NCBI RefSeq assembly: GCF_000711725.1
Contig: NZ_JONP01000002.1
Location: forward strand, 62,001 to 126,000
Source: Roseomonas aerilata DSM 19363
GTDB taxonomy: Bacteria > Pseudomonadota > Alphaproteobacteria > Acetobacterales > Acetobacteraceae
DNA length: 64,000 nt
Direction: 5' to 3'
Shown: positions 24,556 to 33,733 of the stretch, piece after piece
Numbering within the stretch: position 1 is the stretch's first letter
Layout of the letters: each line of letters starts with the position of its first letter
Made by a program: the position numbers and the translations under genes
The notes under the pieces: model-generated
What the model saw: the letters and a program-made list of their open reading frames with translations, nothing else
Database searches by the model: none
What the model was told of the DNA's origin: nothing

Positions 24556-26833
24556 GGCTTCGTACCGCTCCTTCCCTCCCGGGGAGATGGGGCGGCAGAT
24601 CGCCGTGCATGACTGGTCGCGGACGTCGCTCGGCAACATCAAGGACTGGCCTGCGGGCCTGCGCAACATCGTCGATCTCATGATCGCCTCGCGCCAACCC
24701 GCCTACATCGCCTGGGGCCCGGAACTCGTCTCCCTCTACAACGACAGCTACATCCCGCTCCTCGGCACCAAGCACCCGGACGGCCTGGGCAAGCCCTATG
24801 CCGAACTCTTCGCGGAGGTCTGGGACGAGTACGCCCCCGTGGTGGCCGCCACGATGGCCGGGGAAGCCCAGTATTACGTCGACAGGCCGGTCGCGCTCGC
24901 CGGCCGCTCCGGCCGGCCGATGAGCTGGTTCACCTTCTCCTGGACGCCCCTCCGCGACGAAGCAGGGGAGGTCAGGGGCTTCTACTGCGCGGCGACCGAG
25001 ACGACGGAGAGGGTGCAGGCCGCGCGCTCCCTTCGCGAGGCCCGCGACGAAGCGCTGCGCCGGAGCGAGGAGCGGCGAGACGCCGCGCTCGCGGCCGCGC
25101 GGCTCGGGACCTTCGAGTGGGACCTGACGACGAACACCGTCGTTCTTGACGCCCGAAGCCGGGAGATCTTCGGTTTCGCCCCCGGCGAGGGCACCGAGGC
25201 GGGGCAGGTGTTCGACCGCATCCACCCGGACGACCTCGCGCGCGTGCGCGCCGAGGCGCAATCCTCCGAGAACTCGCTCTCGCGCCTTGTGACCGAGTAC
25301 CGCATTCAGCTGCCGGAGGGGCCGGTCCGCACGGTCGCGAGCCTCAGCGATGCCGTGATCGGCCCGGACGGCCGGGCGGAGCGCATGGTCGGCGTCTTCG
25401 CCGACGTGTCGGAGCGCGTGCAGGCCGAGGCGGAGCTGAACCGCCGGCGGATGGCAGCCGACCGCCAGCGCCGCCTCTACGAGGCCATCCTGACCAACAC
25501 GCCCGACCTCGCCTATGTCTGGGACCTCAACCATCGCTTCATTTACGCCAATGAGGGCCTGCTCAGGATGTGGGGCCGGACCTGGGAGGAGGCCGTGGGC
25601 AGGAACTGCCTCGAGCTCGGCTACGAGCCGTGGCACGCCGCCATGCACGACCGCGAGATAGAGCAGGTGATCGCGACGCGGGCCCCGGTCAGGGGGCAGG
25701 TTCCCTTCGCCGGGACCTTCGGGCGCCGAATCTACGACTACCTCCTCGTCCCCGTCATCGGCGAGGACGGTGCGGTCGAGGCCGTGGCCGGCACCACCCG
25801 GGACGTCACGGAGCAGACGGGGACCGAGGCGGCGCTGCGCGAGAGCGAGGCGCAGTTGGAAGCCGCCATGCGTGCGGCGCGCATGGCCGCCTGGCGGTGG
25901 AGCCCGAGGGAGGACCGCGTCACCTTCTCGAATACGGTGGCGGAGGTCTTCGGGCTGCCGGCGGGCAAAGCCTTCGCGAGCAGCGCCGAAGCGCTGGGCG
26001 TGCTGCATCCCGACGACGCGGGGCGTCATTCCTCCCTCCTCCAGGAAGCGCGGGAGCGCGGGACAACCTGGCACACCGAGTTCCGCATTATCCGCCCCTG
26101 CGATGGAAAGGTGGCCTGGCTGGAGGAGCGCGCGGCGTCCGAGCGCGACGACGCGACCGGCGAGCCGCAGATGAGCGGCCTCGTCTGGGACATCACCGAG
26201 CGCAAGATGGCGGAGGAGCAGCAGGCCCTGCTGGCGCGCGAGGTCGATCACCGGGCCAAGAACGCCCTTGCCGTCGTGCAGGCGGCGCTGCGGCTGACCA
26301 AGGCGTCGTCGCTGCCCGAGTACATTGCGGTGATGGAGGGCCGCGTCTCCGCCCTCGCCCGTGCGCAGACGCTTCTCGCCCGCGACCGCTGGTCGGGCGC
26401 CGACCTGCGCACCCTACTGGACGGCGAACTGGCGCCCTTCCTCGGTTCCAGGCAGCGCGCGCTACTTGACGGCCCTGCGGTCATGCTGCCGGCCCATACC
26501 GCTCAACCTCTTGCCATGACCCTCCACGAGCTCGCGACGAATGCCGTGAAATACGGCGCGCTGTCGTCCGAGGCGGGCCATGTCTCCGTGACCTGGACGG
26601 TGGAAGGGATGCCCTCCGGCGTGATGCTGCGGCTAGGCTGGACCGAGGCGGGCGGCCCGCCGCTCAGCTCTCCGCCGCGCAGGATGGGCTTCGGCTCCCG
26701 CGTGCTGGAGGGCACGATCCGCGGCCAGCTGGGCGGAAGCGTCTCGCTGGAATGGGAATCCGCCGGGCTGGTCTGCACCATCGGGATCCCGCTGCAGCGC
26801 GATGCGGCGCATCAGGACGGCGCGGGCGAGTAA
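24545..26833 (+). CDS. multi-PAS HWE-family sensor histidine kinase
   Basis: A 762-residue soluble kinase. The N-terminus has the PAS-like start often seen in HWE kinases (GEMGRQIAVHDWSRTSLGNI), followed by at least three further PAS/PAC units (about 175-300, 315-430 and 440-545). The HWE domain has the phospho-accepting His in AREVDHRAKNALAVVQAALR, a WSGADLRTLLDGELAPF block, the N box HELATNAVKYGAL and the WTE motif. No membrane segment is seen, so it senses a cytoplasmic cue such as light, redox or a small molecule. The start is uncertain: GTG 24545 is used, with TTG 24524 and ATG 24587 as alternatives. Confidence 0.9.
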   Translation: MRDKASYRSFPPGEMGRQIAVHDWSRTSLGNIKDWPAGLRNIVDLMIASRQPAYIAWGPELVSLYNDSYIPLLGTKHPDGLGKPYAELFAEVWDEYAPVVAATMAGEAQYYVDRPVALAGRSGRPMSWFTFSWTPLRDEAGEVRGFYCAATETTERVQAARSLREARDEALRRSEERRDAALAAARLGTFEWDLTTNTVVLDARSREIFGFAPGEGTEAGQVFDRIHPDDLARVRAEAQSSENSLSRLVTEYRIQLPEGPVRTVASLSDAVIGPDGRAERMVGVFADVSERVQAEAELNRRRMAADRQRRLYEAILTNTPDLAYVWDLNHRFIYANEGLLRMWGRTWEEAVGRNCLELGYEPWHAAMHDREIEQVIATRAPVRGQVPFAGTFGRRIYDYLLVPVIGEDGAVEAVAGTTRDVTEQTGTEAALRESEAQLEAAMRAARMAAWRWSPREDRVTFSNTVAEVFGLPAGKAFASSAEALGVLHPDDAGRHSSLLQEARERGTTWHTEFRIIRPCDGKVAWLEERAASERDDATGEPQMSGLVWDITERKMAEEQQALLAREVDHRAKNALAVVQAALRLTKASSLPEYIAVMEGRVSALARAQTLLARDRWSGADLRTLLDGELAPFLGSRQRALLDGPAVMLPAHTAQPLAMTLHELATNAVKYGALSSEAGHVSVTWTVEGMPSGVMLRLGWTEAGGPPLSSPPRRMGFGSRVLEGTIRGQLGGSVSLEWESAGLVCTIGIPLQRDAAHQDGAGE

Positions 26834-26900
26834 CGGCGCCCGGTCGGCGCGCTCAGCGCAACCTGCGGCTCCCCTCGCCGTATGAGGCAGTGGAGGCACG

Positions 26901-27629
26901 ATGAACAACGGGAGCCGCCGGGTGGGGACGGCGGGTTGGAGCATCCCCAGGCAACACGCCGAGAGCTTCCCCGGCACGGGCAGCCATCTCGAGCGCTATG
27001 CGGCCCGCCTTCCGGCCGTCGAGATCAACTCGTCCTTCTACCGGCCGCATCGGCCCGCGACCTATGCCCGCTGGGCCGCGAGCGTGCCGCCAGGTTTCCG
27101 CTTCTCCGTGAAGGTGCCGCGCGAGATCACGCATACTCGCCGGCTGGTGGATGCGGAGGAGCCGCTCGATCGCTTCCTCGGAGAGGTGCAGGCGCTCGGC
27201 GACCGGCTGGGGCCGTTGCTCATCCAGCTGCCGCCGAGCCTTCGCTACGACCAGGTGGTGGCCGAGCGCCACCTCTCGGGGTTCCGCGCCAGGTTCAGCG
27301 GACTTCTCGCCTGCGAGCCGCGGCACGAGAGCTGGTTCACGGATGCGGCCGAGGCCACCCTCACGGCCTACGAAATCGCCCGGGTGGCAGCCGATCCGGC
27401 CGTGGTCCCACGCGCCGCCGAGCCGGGCGGATGGCCGGGGCTCGTGTATCATCGCCTGCACGGCTCTCCGGAAATCTACCACTCCGCCTATTCGGAGGCG
27501 CAGGTCACGGCCGTCGCGTGCGCCATGTCGGGCGATGAACGAGAAGCCAGGCAGGCCTGGTGCATCTTTGACAACACCGCGGCCGGCGAGGCCACGCACA
27601 ACGCGCTCCAGTTGCTGGCCGCGCTGTGA
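26901..27629 (+). CDS. DUF72 (YecE-like) protein
   Basis: A 242-residue TIM-barrel-like DUF72 protein of unknown function. Typical segments are RRVGTAGWSIPR, ERYAARLPAVEINSSFYRPH, FRFSVKVPREITHTRRL, LGPLLIQLPPSLRYD, VYHRLHGSPEIYHSAYSE and WCIFDNTAAGEATHNALQL. GGAGG is 5 bases upstream of the ATG. It follows the HWE kinase by 67 bases on the same strand. No biochemical role is established for the family, and none is claimed here. Confidence 0.93.
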   Translation: MNNGSRRVGTAGWSIPRQHAESFPGTGSHLERYAARLPAVEINSSFYRPHRPATYARWAASVPPGFRFSVKVPREITHTRRLVDAEEPLDRFLGEVQALGDRLGPLLIQLPPSLRYDQVVAERHLSGFRARFSGLLACEPRHESWFTDAAEATLTAYEIARVAADPAVVPRAAEPGGWPGLVYHRLHGSPEIYHSAYSEAQVTAVACAMSGDEREARQAWCIFDNTAAGEATHNALQLLAAL

Positions 27630-28010
27630 CGCCCCGTGGCCACGCCCCGGCCGCAATGCCTTTCGGTCCGCCGGGCAGAGCCGCAGCGGTCCTCTTCGTT
27701 TCCAATCGTTTTTATAACGCAAAGAATAACCCGAAGTCGGGAGCAGCGGAAGTTCTACGAGCGCCACTAATGTGGTCACCGGTATTCTTGCCATTCACTT
27801 GCGCCATTCACACATAGCTGTGATACTTGTTGCCGGGAGGTAGCTGCTTTGGGGCGATGTGAACCGTGCTCGCAGCTTTTTCGGGCAAGGAGCGCATCTG
27901 CATGAGAAGCCGTGCCCTCCTGGCCATCCCACAGCTCTTCACCCACCCCGCGGCAGTCGCTTATGGCGGCGCCGCACCCTGCGTCCCCTATGCTCGGGGT
28001 GGCTGAGTGC
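27630..28010. other. intergenic region before the second HWE kinase
   Basis: About 380 bases with no supported gene. The stretch 27700-27860 is clearly richer in A/T than its surroundings (for example TCGTTTTTATAACGCAAAG) and holds a small hairpin CCCGA-AG-TCGGG near 27730. It probably carries the promoter of the downstream signalling genes, but I find no confident sigma-factor boxes. Confidence 0.4.
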
Positions 28011-29597
28011 ATGGCATCCATTCCTTCCGGAGTACGCATTGACGGAAGGCGGCCGCCGGCGATGCCGCAAGGCCGTGTCGGCGCGCTTGCTCTCGCCGGG
28101 CTGGCACTCGCCCTGCTCGGCTCGCTGGCATCGATCTCGCTCGTCGCCGTGGCGCCGCTCGGGGTGGCGCTCGGCCTCGTACTAGGTATCGGCATCCTTG
28201 CCGCAGCCCGCGTCTCTCGCCGCCCGTCCCCGCCCAGCCCGCCGGAGCGCATGGCGCTCGACGTGGCCGCCGTCTTCGTCCGCACGCCCGAGGGGGTCAT
28301 CCGCTATTGGTCGCCCGGGGCGGAGCGCCTGTTCGGCTACACGGCCGCGGAGGCGGTTGGCCGTGTCGCGCACGAACTTCTCCGCACGCGCTTCATGGAT
28401 GGCGGCCGCCGCAGCGCGATGGCCGAGCTGGCGCAGGCCGGGCGCTGGCAGGGCGAGCTGCGCCACCGCCGGCGGGACGGGGCGCAGACGACCGTCGCCA
28501 CCACCTGGGACATGCGCAGCGACGGGGCCGAGCCCCTGGTCGTGGAAGCGAGCACCGAGGCCCTCGCGCTGAAGGCGGCGGAGGAGGAGTTGCGCGCCTC
28601 GGAGGGCCGCCTTCGCCTCGCCCAGGAGGTGGCCGAGATCGGCACCTTCGAATGGCACCCGGACACCGAGGAGCAGGACTGGTCGCCCGAGCAGCACGCC
28701 CTCTTCGGCACGAACCCAGAGGCCGAGGCGCGCCCGACGGTGGAGCGACTGGTCGCGCTGGTGGTGCCGGAGGACCAGGCGCCGCTCCGCGCCGCCCTCG
28801 CCCATGCCGACGAAACCGGCGAGTACGAGGCCGAGTTCCGCATCCGCCGCCGCACCCGCGACGGCGGGGAGGAGACGCGCTGGCTCTACGGTCGCGGCCG
28901 GCGGATGCCCGGCCCGGCGGGCAGCCGCGGCTCCATCGTCGGGATGCATCTGGACACGACCGCGCGCAAGGAAGCCGAGATGCGCCAGACCCTCCTCATC
29001 CGGGAGGTGGACCACCGCGCGAAGAACGCGCTGACCGTGGTCCAGGCCATCCTGCGCCTGACGCGCGCGCCGGACCAGGCGACCTATGTGCGGGCGGTGG
29101 AGGGCCGTGTCGCCGCGCTCGCGCGCGCGCAGACACTGCTGACGCAGAGCGGCTGGTCCGGCGCCGACCTGCGGACGCTGCTCGAGGGCGAGCTGGCGCC
29201 CTTCCTGACGAGCGGCGGTGCCGGGCCGACCGTGGTCATCCCAAGCCCGACCCTGATGGTCCCGCCGATCATCGCCCAGCCCCTCTCGATGGCCGTGCAC
29301 GAGCTGGCGACGAATGCCGTGAAGCACGGCGCCCTTTCCGTGCCGGGCGGCGTGGTGCAGATCGAGTGGTCGGTGGCGCAGGAGGCCGAGGGGAACGCCG
29401 CACGCCGGCTGCACCTGCTCTGGCGGGAATCGGGCGGCCCTGCCCCACTCTCCCAACCGACGCGCTGCGGCTTCGGATCGCGCGTCCTGCAAACGACGGT
29501 GCAGAACCAGCTCGGCGGGCACCTGACCCAGCACTGGTCGGCGGCAGGGCTGGAGTGCCGCATCGATTTCCCGCTGCCCGGCCCGGCGCAGCCCTGA
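28011..29597 (+). CDS. membrane-anchored HWE-family sensor histidine kinase
   Basis: A 528-residue kinase. Two hydrophobic segments at about residues 23-65 (GALALAGLALALLGSLASIS and VAPLGVALGLVLGIGILAAA) anchor it in the membrane with little periplasmic sequence. Two PAS units follow (about 80-190 and 205-325), then an HWE kinase domain with IREVDHRAKNALTVVQAILR, WSGADLRTLLEGELAPF, HELATNAVKHGAL and WRESGG. It is a close paralogue of the kinase at 24545. Possible starts are 27990, 28011 and 28062; none has a strong ribosome binding site. The receiver-PAS gene follows after 22 bases and is the likely partner. Confidence 0.9.
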   Translation: MASIPSGVRIDGRRPPAMPQGRVGALALAGLALALLGSLASISLVAVAPLGVALGLVLGIGILAAARVSRRPSPPSPPERMALDVAAVFVRTPEGVIRYWSPGAERLFGYTAAEAVGRVAHELLRTRFMDGGRRSAMAELAQAGRWQGELRHRRRDGAQTTVATTWDMRSDGAEPLVVEASTEALALKAAEEELRASEGRLRLAQEVAEIGTFEWHPDTEEQDWSPEQHALFGTNPEAEARPTVERLVALVVPEDQAPLRAALAHADETGEYEAEFRIRRRTRDGGEETRWLYGRGRRMPGPAGSRGSIVGMHLDTTARKEAEMRQTLLIREVDHRAKNALTVVQAILRLTRAPDQATYVRAVEGRVAALARAQTLLTQSGWSGADLRTLLEGELAPFLTSGGAGPTVVIPSPTLMVPPIIAQPLSMAVHELATNAVKHGALSVPGGVVQIEWSVAQEAEGNAARRLHLLWRESGGPAPLSQPTRCGFGSRVLQTTVQNQLGGHLTQHWSAAGLECRIDFPLPGPAQP

Positions 29598-29619
29598 CAG
29601 TGGCACAGGAGTCCGCGCC

Positions 29620-30384
29620 ATGCCCCTGATCCTCATTCTCGACGACCGCGCCACCAACCGCGCGATCTTCACCCGCCTGGCCGGGCTGATCGCGGACGAC
29701 GTCATCGTCGAGAGCTTCGCCAACCCGCTCGACGCGCTCGAGTGGCTCGAGAGCAACCCGGTGGACCTCGTCATCACGGATTATTCAATGCCGGAGATGG
29801 ACGGCGCGGAGTTCACGCGCCGCTTCCGCAGACTGCGCACCGGCATGGCCGCCCCCGTGCTGGTGGTCACCGCCTACGACGACCGCAGCTTCCGGCAGGC
29901 GGCGATGGAGGCCGGCGCCACCGACTTTCTCCAGAGCCCGGTGGACCACTTCGAGTTCGTCGCGCGGGCGCGCAACCTGCTGGCCCTGCCCCCGGCCGCC
30001 GCGGTGCCAAGGCCGGTGGTAGCGCCGGTCATCGACGACCTGCCCGCACTCGTCGCCGCGACCGATCGCGAAGGACGCTGCCTCTTCGTGAATGCGCGCA
30101 TGGCAGGGCATCTCGGGCGGCCCGCCGCGGAGCTGGTCGGGCAGGACATGGCCAGGCTGCTGAGCGCGGAGCGCGCGGTGATCAGCCGCGCCAAGGACCG
30201 CGCGGTGCTGGAGACGGGCCAGCACGTGCCCGCCTTCTGGGAGGTGGCGGAGAACCGCTCGGTCCTGCTGACGACGAAGGCGCCGCTGCGCGCGACCGAC
30301 GGCACGGTCGTCGGCGTGCTCAGTACCTCGCTGGAACTCGATCCGGCCTCCGGGATGCCCGGCCTCTACGGGGCTGGGGGCTAG
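29620..30384 (+). CDS. receiver-PAS response regulator (in the place of RpfG)
   Basis: A 254-residue protein with an N-terminal receiver domain (acidic pair Asp8-Asp9, phospho-acceptor Asp54 in LVITDYSMPEMDG) and a C-terminal PAS domain (about 140-250, LVAATDREGRCLFVNARMAG). The conserved receiver Lys, normally in a 'FLxKP' turn, is replaced: the segment reads DFLQSPVDHFEF. There is no HD-GYP, DNA-binding or other output domain. AGGAG precedes ATG 29620. It lies 22 bases after an HWE kinase and 5 bases before the RpfC-like kinase, so it may receive signals from either. Confidence 0.88.
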   Translation: MPLILILDDRATNRAIFTRLAGLIADDVIVESFANPLDALEWLESNPVDLVITDYSMPEMDGAEFTRRFRRLRTGMAAPVLVVTAYDDRSFRQAAMEAGATDFLQSPVDHFEFVARARNLLALPPAAAVPRPVVAPVIDDLPALVAATDREGRCLFVNARMAGHLGRPAAELVGQDMARLLSAERAVISRAKDRAVLETGQHVPAFWEVAENRSVLLTTKAPLRATDGTVVGVLSTSLELDPASGMPGLYGAGG

Positions 30385-30389
30385 CGCCG

Positions 30390-32795
30390 GTGCGCAGCCT
30401 GCGGGAGGGCTTGGCCCGCCTGCGCGGCCGGCCGGATTCCGAGCACGAGATGAGCCTCAACCGGCTCGGCTTCGCGGCGCTCCTGCTGAGCTGCCAGGTG
30501 TTGCTCCCCGGCCCCTTGCCGGGCGGCGCGCTGCTCGCGCTCGGTGGCTGGTGCGTCGCAGCGGCCGCCGTCTTCGCCCATATCCTCGCCTATCCCGGCA
30601 CCTCCACGCCTCGGCGCGCGGTGGCGCTGCTGCTCGATGTCGGCTGCCTGTCCTGGTACCTGCAGATGGGGGAGGAGGCGCACTCCGGCTTCGTTCCCAT
30701 CTATCTCTGGATCATCTTCGGCAACGGCTTCCGCTTCGGCCTGTCCTGGCTCCGGGCCGCGACGGCGGTGGGGGTAGTCGGCTTCGCGGCGGTCGTTGCC
30801 ACCACGCCCTTCTGGCTGAGCCAGCCGCATCTCTCGGCCGGGCTCCTCGTCGGCTTCGTGGTCCTGCCGCTCTACGCGGGCGTGCTGATCCGCAAGCTCT
30901 CGGACGCACGGCGCGCGGCGGAGGAGGCGAACCAGGCGAAGAGCCTTTTCCTCGCCTCGGTCAGCCACGAGCTGCGCACGCCGCTGAACGCGATCGTCGG
31001 CATGGGCGCCCTCCTGCACGATACCCGCCTCGACGCGGAGCAGCGCGACATGGCGCGCATCATCCTCGTCGCCGCACGCGCGCAGCTCGACCTCGTGGAC
31101 GATCTGCTCGACCTCTCGCGCATCGAGGCCGGGCGGATGAGGGTGGAGCTGGAAGAGTTCAGCCTGCCCGACCTGCTGCTTGACCTTCGCAGCTTCCTCG
31201 CCCCCCAGGCGCGGGAGCGCGGCCTCGCCTTCGGCCTGCACGTCGCCGCGGGCACGCCGGCGTGGCTCCGCGCGGACCGCCGGCACCTGCGCGAGATCCT
31301 GCTGAACCTCGCCGGCAACGCGCTGAAGTTCACCGAGACTGGCGGGGTCTCCGTCGCCGTGCGAGGCGAGCCGGCCGGCCGCGGCCTCGTACGGCTGAAA
31401 TTCGAGGTCTCCGATACCGGCATCGGCATCGCCGCGGAGGCGCAGGGCCGGATCTTCGAGAGCTTCACCCAGGCGGACCCAGGCATCATCCACCGCTTCG
31501 GCGGAACGGGGCTGGGCCTGGCCATCTGCCGGCGGTTGGTCACGCTGCTCGGCGGGGAACTGGGCGTGGAGAGCGCGCCCGGACAAGGCGCGACCTTCTG
31601 GTTCACGGTCGCGGCCGAAGCGCTCGACGAACCCACCCCGTTCGCGGCACCTGCCGGGGGCGTCGCGCTGCTCGCCTCGGACGAGATCGCGGCGCGCCTC
31701 GCGCCCACCCTGGCGGGCGCCGGCATCGCCGTGCGGCGCGTGACAGGGGTCGCCGAGGCGGGTGGCCGGCCCTTGTTGGCCGAGGCCGCGCTCCTCCTGC
31801 CGCGGCATCTTCCGGAAGGGCCCGGCCTGGCTCCCCCCGCCTGGCCGGCGCAACCGATCGTGCTGGTCGGTGCGCCCGAACGCAGCCGCCTGCCGCGGGA
31901 CGCCAGCCGCTGGGCTGCGGGGATCGTCCCGCCCGACTGCACGTCGCGCGATCTCGCGCTGGCGCTGCGCCTGGCCAGTGCCGCGCCGGAGCCCGCGGCG
32001 GCCGAAGCGGAGCCCGGGCCGGCACCTGAGGCGCAGCTGCGCCTCCTCGTCGCCGACGACAACGGGGTGAACCGCAAGGTCGTCGCGCGCATCCTGGAGC
32101 GCGCGGGCCACGAGGCGGTGCTGGTGAACGACGGGGACGCCGCGCTGGACGCCATGGCGGCCGATGGGCCCGGCTTCGACCTCGTCCTGATGGACGTGAA
32201 CATGCCGGGCCTGGACGGCATCGAGGCGACCAAGCTCCACCGCTTCGCCGAGGTCGGCGAAGGCCGGCGGCTGGTGATCCTCGGCCTCACCGCCGACGCG
32301 ACGCCCGAGACGCGCGCCCGCTGCCTGGAGGCGGGAATGGATGGGCTCATCACCAAGCCGATCGAGCCGGAGGCGCTGCTGGCGGCGATCCGCGGTGTCC
32401 TGCCGGATGCGCCCGCCCCGCGCAAGGCGATCGCGCAGCCCGCAGTGCCCGCCCTTCCTGTCCTTGATCCCGAAGTAGTGGACCGGCTCGGCGGCCTGGG
32501 CGGCGAGGTCTTCGTCGCGGAGGTGGCGGGCGACTTCATGGCGGAGGGCGCGGAGCTGCTGGTCGGCTTGTCGAGCGCCGCCGCTTCAGGCGACAGCACT
32601 GCCTTCCGCCGGCAGGCGCATGCGCTGTCCAGCATCTCCGCCAACATCGGCGCGGCGCGCCTGCACCGGCTCTGCCGCCAGGCCGAGGGGCTGGCGGGGG
32701 CCGAACTTCGCGCACGCGGGCGGGAGGATGCGGGAGCGATCGCGGCGGAGTTCGGACGCGTCCGCGTGGCGCTCGAGAACCTGCGCTTCGGCTAA
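30390..32795 (+). CDS. rpfC: RpfC-like hybrid sensor kinase for DSF
   Basis: An 801-residue hybrid kinase with the RpfC layout. A short N-terminus with RPDSEHEMSLNRL, which is typical of RpfC, precedes about five membrane helices (about 24-168). Then come HisKA (phospho-His193 in SVSHELRTPLNAIVG), HATPase_c (NLAGNALKFTE, DTGIGI, FGGTGLGLAI), a degenerate spacer, a receiver domain with Asp in DLVLMDVNMPGLDG and a C-terminal Hpt domain with His in RRQAHALSSISANIGA. In Xanthomonas, RpfC senses cis-2-unsaturated fatty acids and also binds RpfF. The start GTG 30390 puts the RPDSEHE motif at residues 14-20. It is convergent with the RpfF-like gene 13 bases away. Confidence 0.88.
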   Translation: MRSLREGLARLRGRPDSEHEMSLNRLGFAALLLSCQVLLPGPLPGGALLALGGWCVAAAAVFAHILAYPGTSTPRRAVALLLDVGCLSWYLQMGEEAHSGFVPIYLWIIFGNGFRFGLSWLRAATAVGVVGFAAVVATTPFWLSQPHLSAGLLVGFVVLPLYAGVLIRKLSDARRAAEEANQAKSLFLASVSHELRTPLNAIVGMGALLHDTRLDAEQRDMARIILVAARAQLDLVDDLLDLSRIEAGRMRVELEEFSLPDLLLDLRSFLAPQARERGLAFGLHVAAGTPAWLRADRRHLREILLNLAGNALKFTETGGVSVAVRGEPAGRGLVRLKFEVSDTGIGIAAEAQGRIFESFTQADPGIIHRFGGTGLGLAICRRLVTLLGGELGVESAPGQGATFWFTVAAEALDEPTPFAAPAGGVALLASDEIAARLAPTLAGAGIAVRRVTGVAEAGGRPLLAEAALLLPRHLPEGPGLAPPAWPAQPIVLVGAPERSRLPRDASRWAAGIVPPDCTSRDLALALRLASAAPEPAAAEAEPGPAPEAQLRLLVADDNGVNRKVVARILERAGHEAVLVNDGDAALDAMAADGPGFDLVLMDVNMPGLDGIEATKLHRFAEVGEGRRLVILGLTADATPETRARCLEAGMDGLITKPIEPEALLAAIRGVLPDAPAPRKAIAQPAVPALPVLDPEVVDRLGGLGGEVFVAEVAGDFMAEGAELLVGLSSAAASGDSTAFRRQAHALSSISANIGAARLHRLCRQAEGLAGAELRARGREDAGAIAAEFGRVRVALENLRFG

Positions 32796-32808
32796 GGTCG
32801 GGAGGGCC

Positions 32809-33732
32809 TCAGGCCGTGGCGAGGCCTGCCATGCGCCGGTCCTGGGCGCCGGCGAGGCGCAGCATCTTCCGCAGGTCGGCCTCGCCCAGGTTGAGCGCCG
32901 CCTCGGCCCATCCGTCCACGACGTGGCGCAGCTCGTGAAGGGTCACGGGCTCCACGCGGCGGCGGGTCTCATAGAGGGCGCGGTGCGCATTGAAGCGGCG
33001 GCCCGTGCGCTCCGTGTAGTCCCGCACCGCCTGCTCGCCCTCCCCGTCCTCGGCCAGTACATCGACGAGACCCATCTCGTGCAGTTCGGCCGCGCCGTAG
33101 ATCCGGCCCGAGAGGATCATGCGCTCGGCCGCCACGCGCCCGATGCGGCGCGAGAGGAAGGAGTAGGCGCCCATGCCGGGGAAGAGGTTGAACAGCACCT
33201 CCGGCAGGCCGAACTTCGCGCCGCGCTCCGCGACGATCACGTCGTGGGCCAGCGCGCACTCGAAGCCGCCGCCGAGCGCGTCGCCCTGGACGAGGGCGAT
33301 GGTCGTCACGGGAAGGCCGAAAGCCGTGTGGTTGCGGTGGATCGCCTCGACGGCGACGCGGCCGTAGCGGCGCAGCCCCTCGAGATCGCCGGCGCGGATA
33401 AGCCGTGCGAAGAGGGCGAGGTCGCCGCCCAGATTGTAGATGCCCGGCACGGAGGAGCCCAGGACCACGTGCCGAACGGTGCCCGGCGCCGCTTCTACCA
33501 CCCGGGCCAGCTCGCGATGCATCTCGCCGATGTCGTGCAGCAGGCCGTCGGTGAAGCTCGGCCGGCCGAGCGGGGCCATGCGGGCCCACCAGATGCCGGC
33601 GGGTGCGTCGAGCTCGGCATGGATGTTCCGGTAATGCAGAAGATCAGGAAGGGTGGACTGCGGGCTGCCACCCTCGGCACCCTCGGAAGAAAGACGGCCC
33701 ACAACGGGGGCGACGTGTCCGACATAGGCCAT
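32809..33732 (-). CDS. rpfF: RpfF-like DSF synthase (crotonase fold)
   Basis: A 307-residue crotonase-family protein that matches RpfF, which makes DSF-type cis-2-enoic acids by dehydrating 3-hydroxyacyl-ACP and releasing the acid. The two catalytic Glu residues are conserved and 20 residues apart, as in Xanthomonas RpfF: Glu158 in ALGGGFECA and Glu178 in FGLPEVLFNLFPGMGAYS, the latter segment being diagnostic. The N-terminal 45 residues before the fold are longer than in ordinary enoyl-CoA hydratases. ATG 33732 is clear because AGGAGG lies 7 bases upstream; the frame is open beyond but has no such site. It is convergent with rpfC, so the pair forms a DSF locus. Confidence 0.88.
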   Translation of the reverse strand: MAYVGHVAPVVGRLSSEGAEGGSPQSTLPDLLHYRNIHAELDAPAGIWWARMAPLGRPSFTDGLLHDIGEMHRELARVVEAAPGTVRHVVLGSSVPGIYNLGGDLALFARLIRAGDLEGLRRYGRVAVEAIHRNHTAFGLPVTTIALVQGDALGGGFECALAHDVIVAERGAKFGLPEVLFNLFPGMGAYSFLSRRIGRVAAERMILSGRIYGAAELHEMGLVDVLAEDGEGEQAVRDYTERTGRRFNAHRALYETRRRVEPVTLHELRHVVDGWAEAALNLGEADLRKMLRLAGAQDRRMAGLATA

Positions 33733-33733
33733 T

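Noticed and set aside
24325-26833. Complete ParDE toxin-antitoxin pair
   Set aside because: The downstream frame is a multi-PAS histidine kinase; no small RelE/ParE-like protein is encoded near the antitoxin.
28182-29777. A 531-codon minus-strand frame opposite the second HWE kinase
   Set aside because: No domain is recognisable, and the plus strand carries a complete kinase with all its motifs.
32809-33732. Ordinary enoyl-CoA hydratase
   Set aside because: The FGLPEVLFNLFPGMGAYS block, the extended N-terminus and the convergent RpfC-like gene all point to RpfF.
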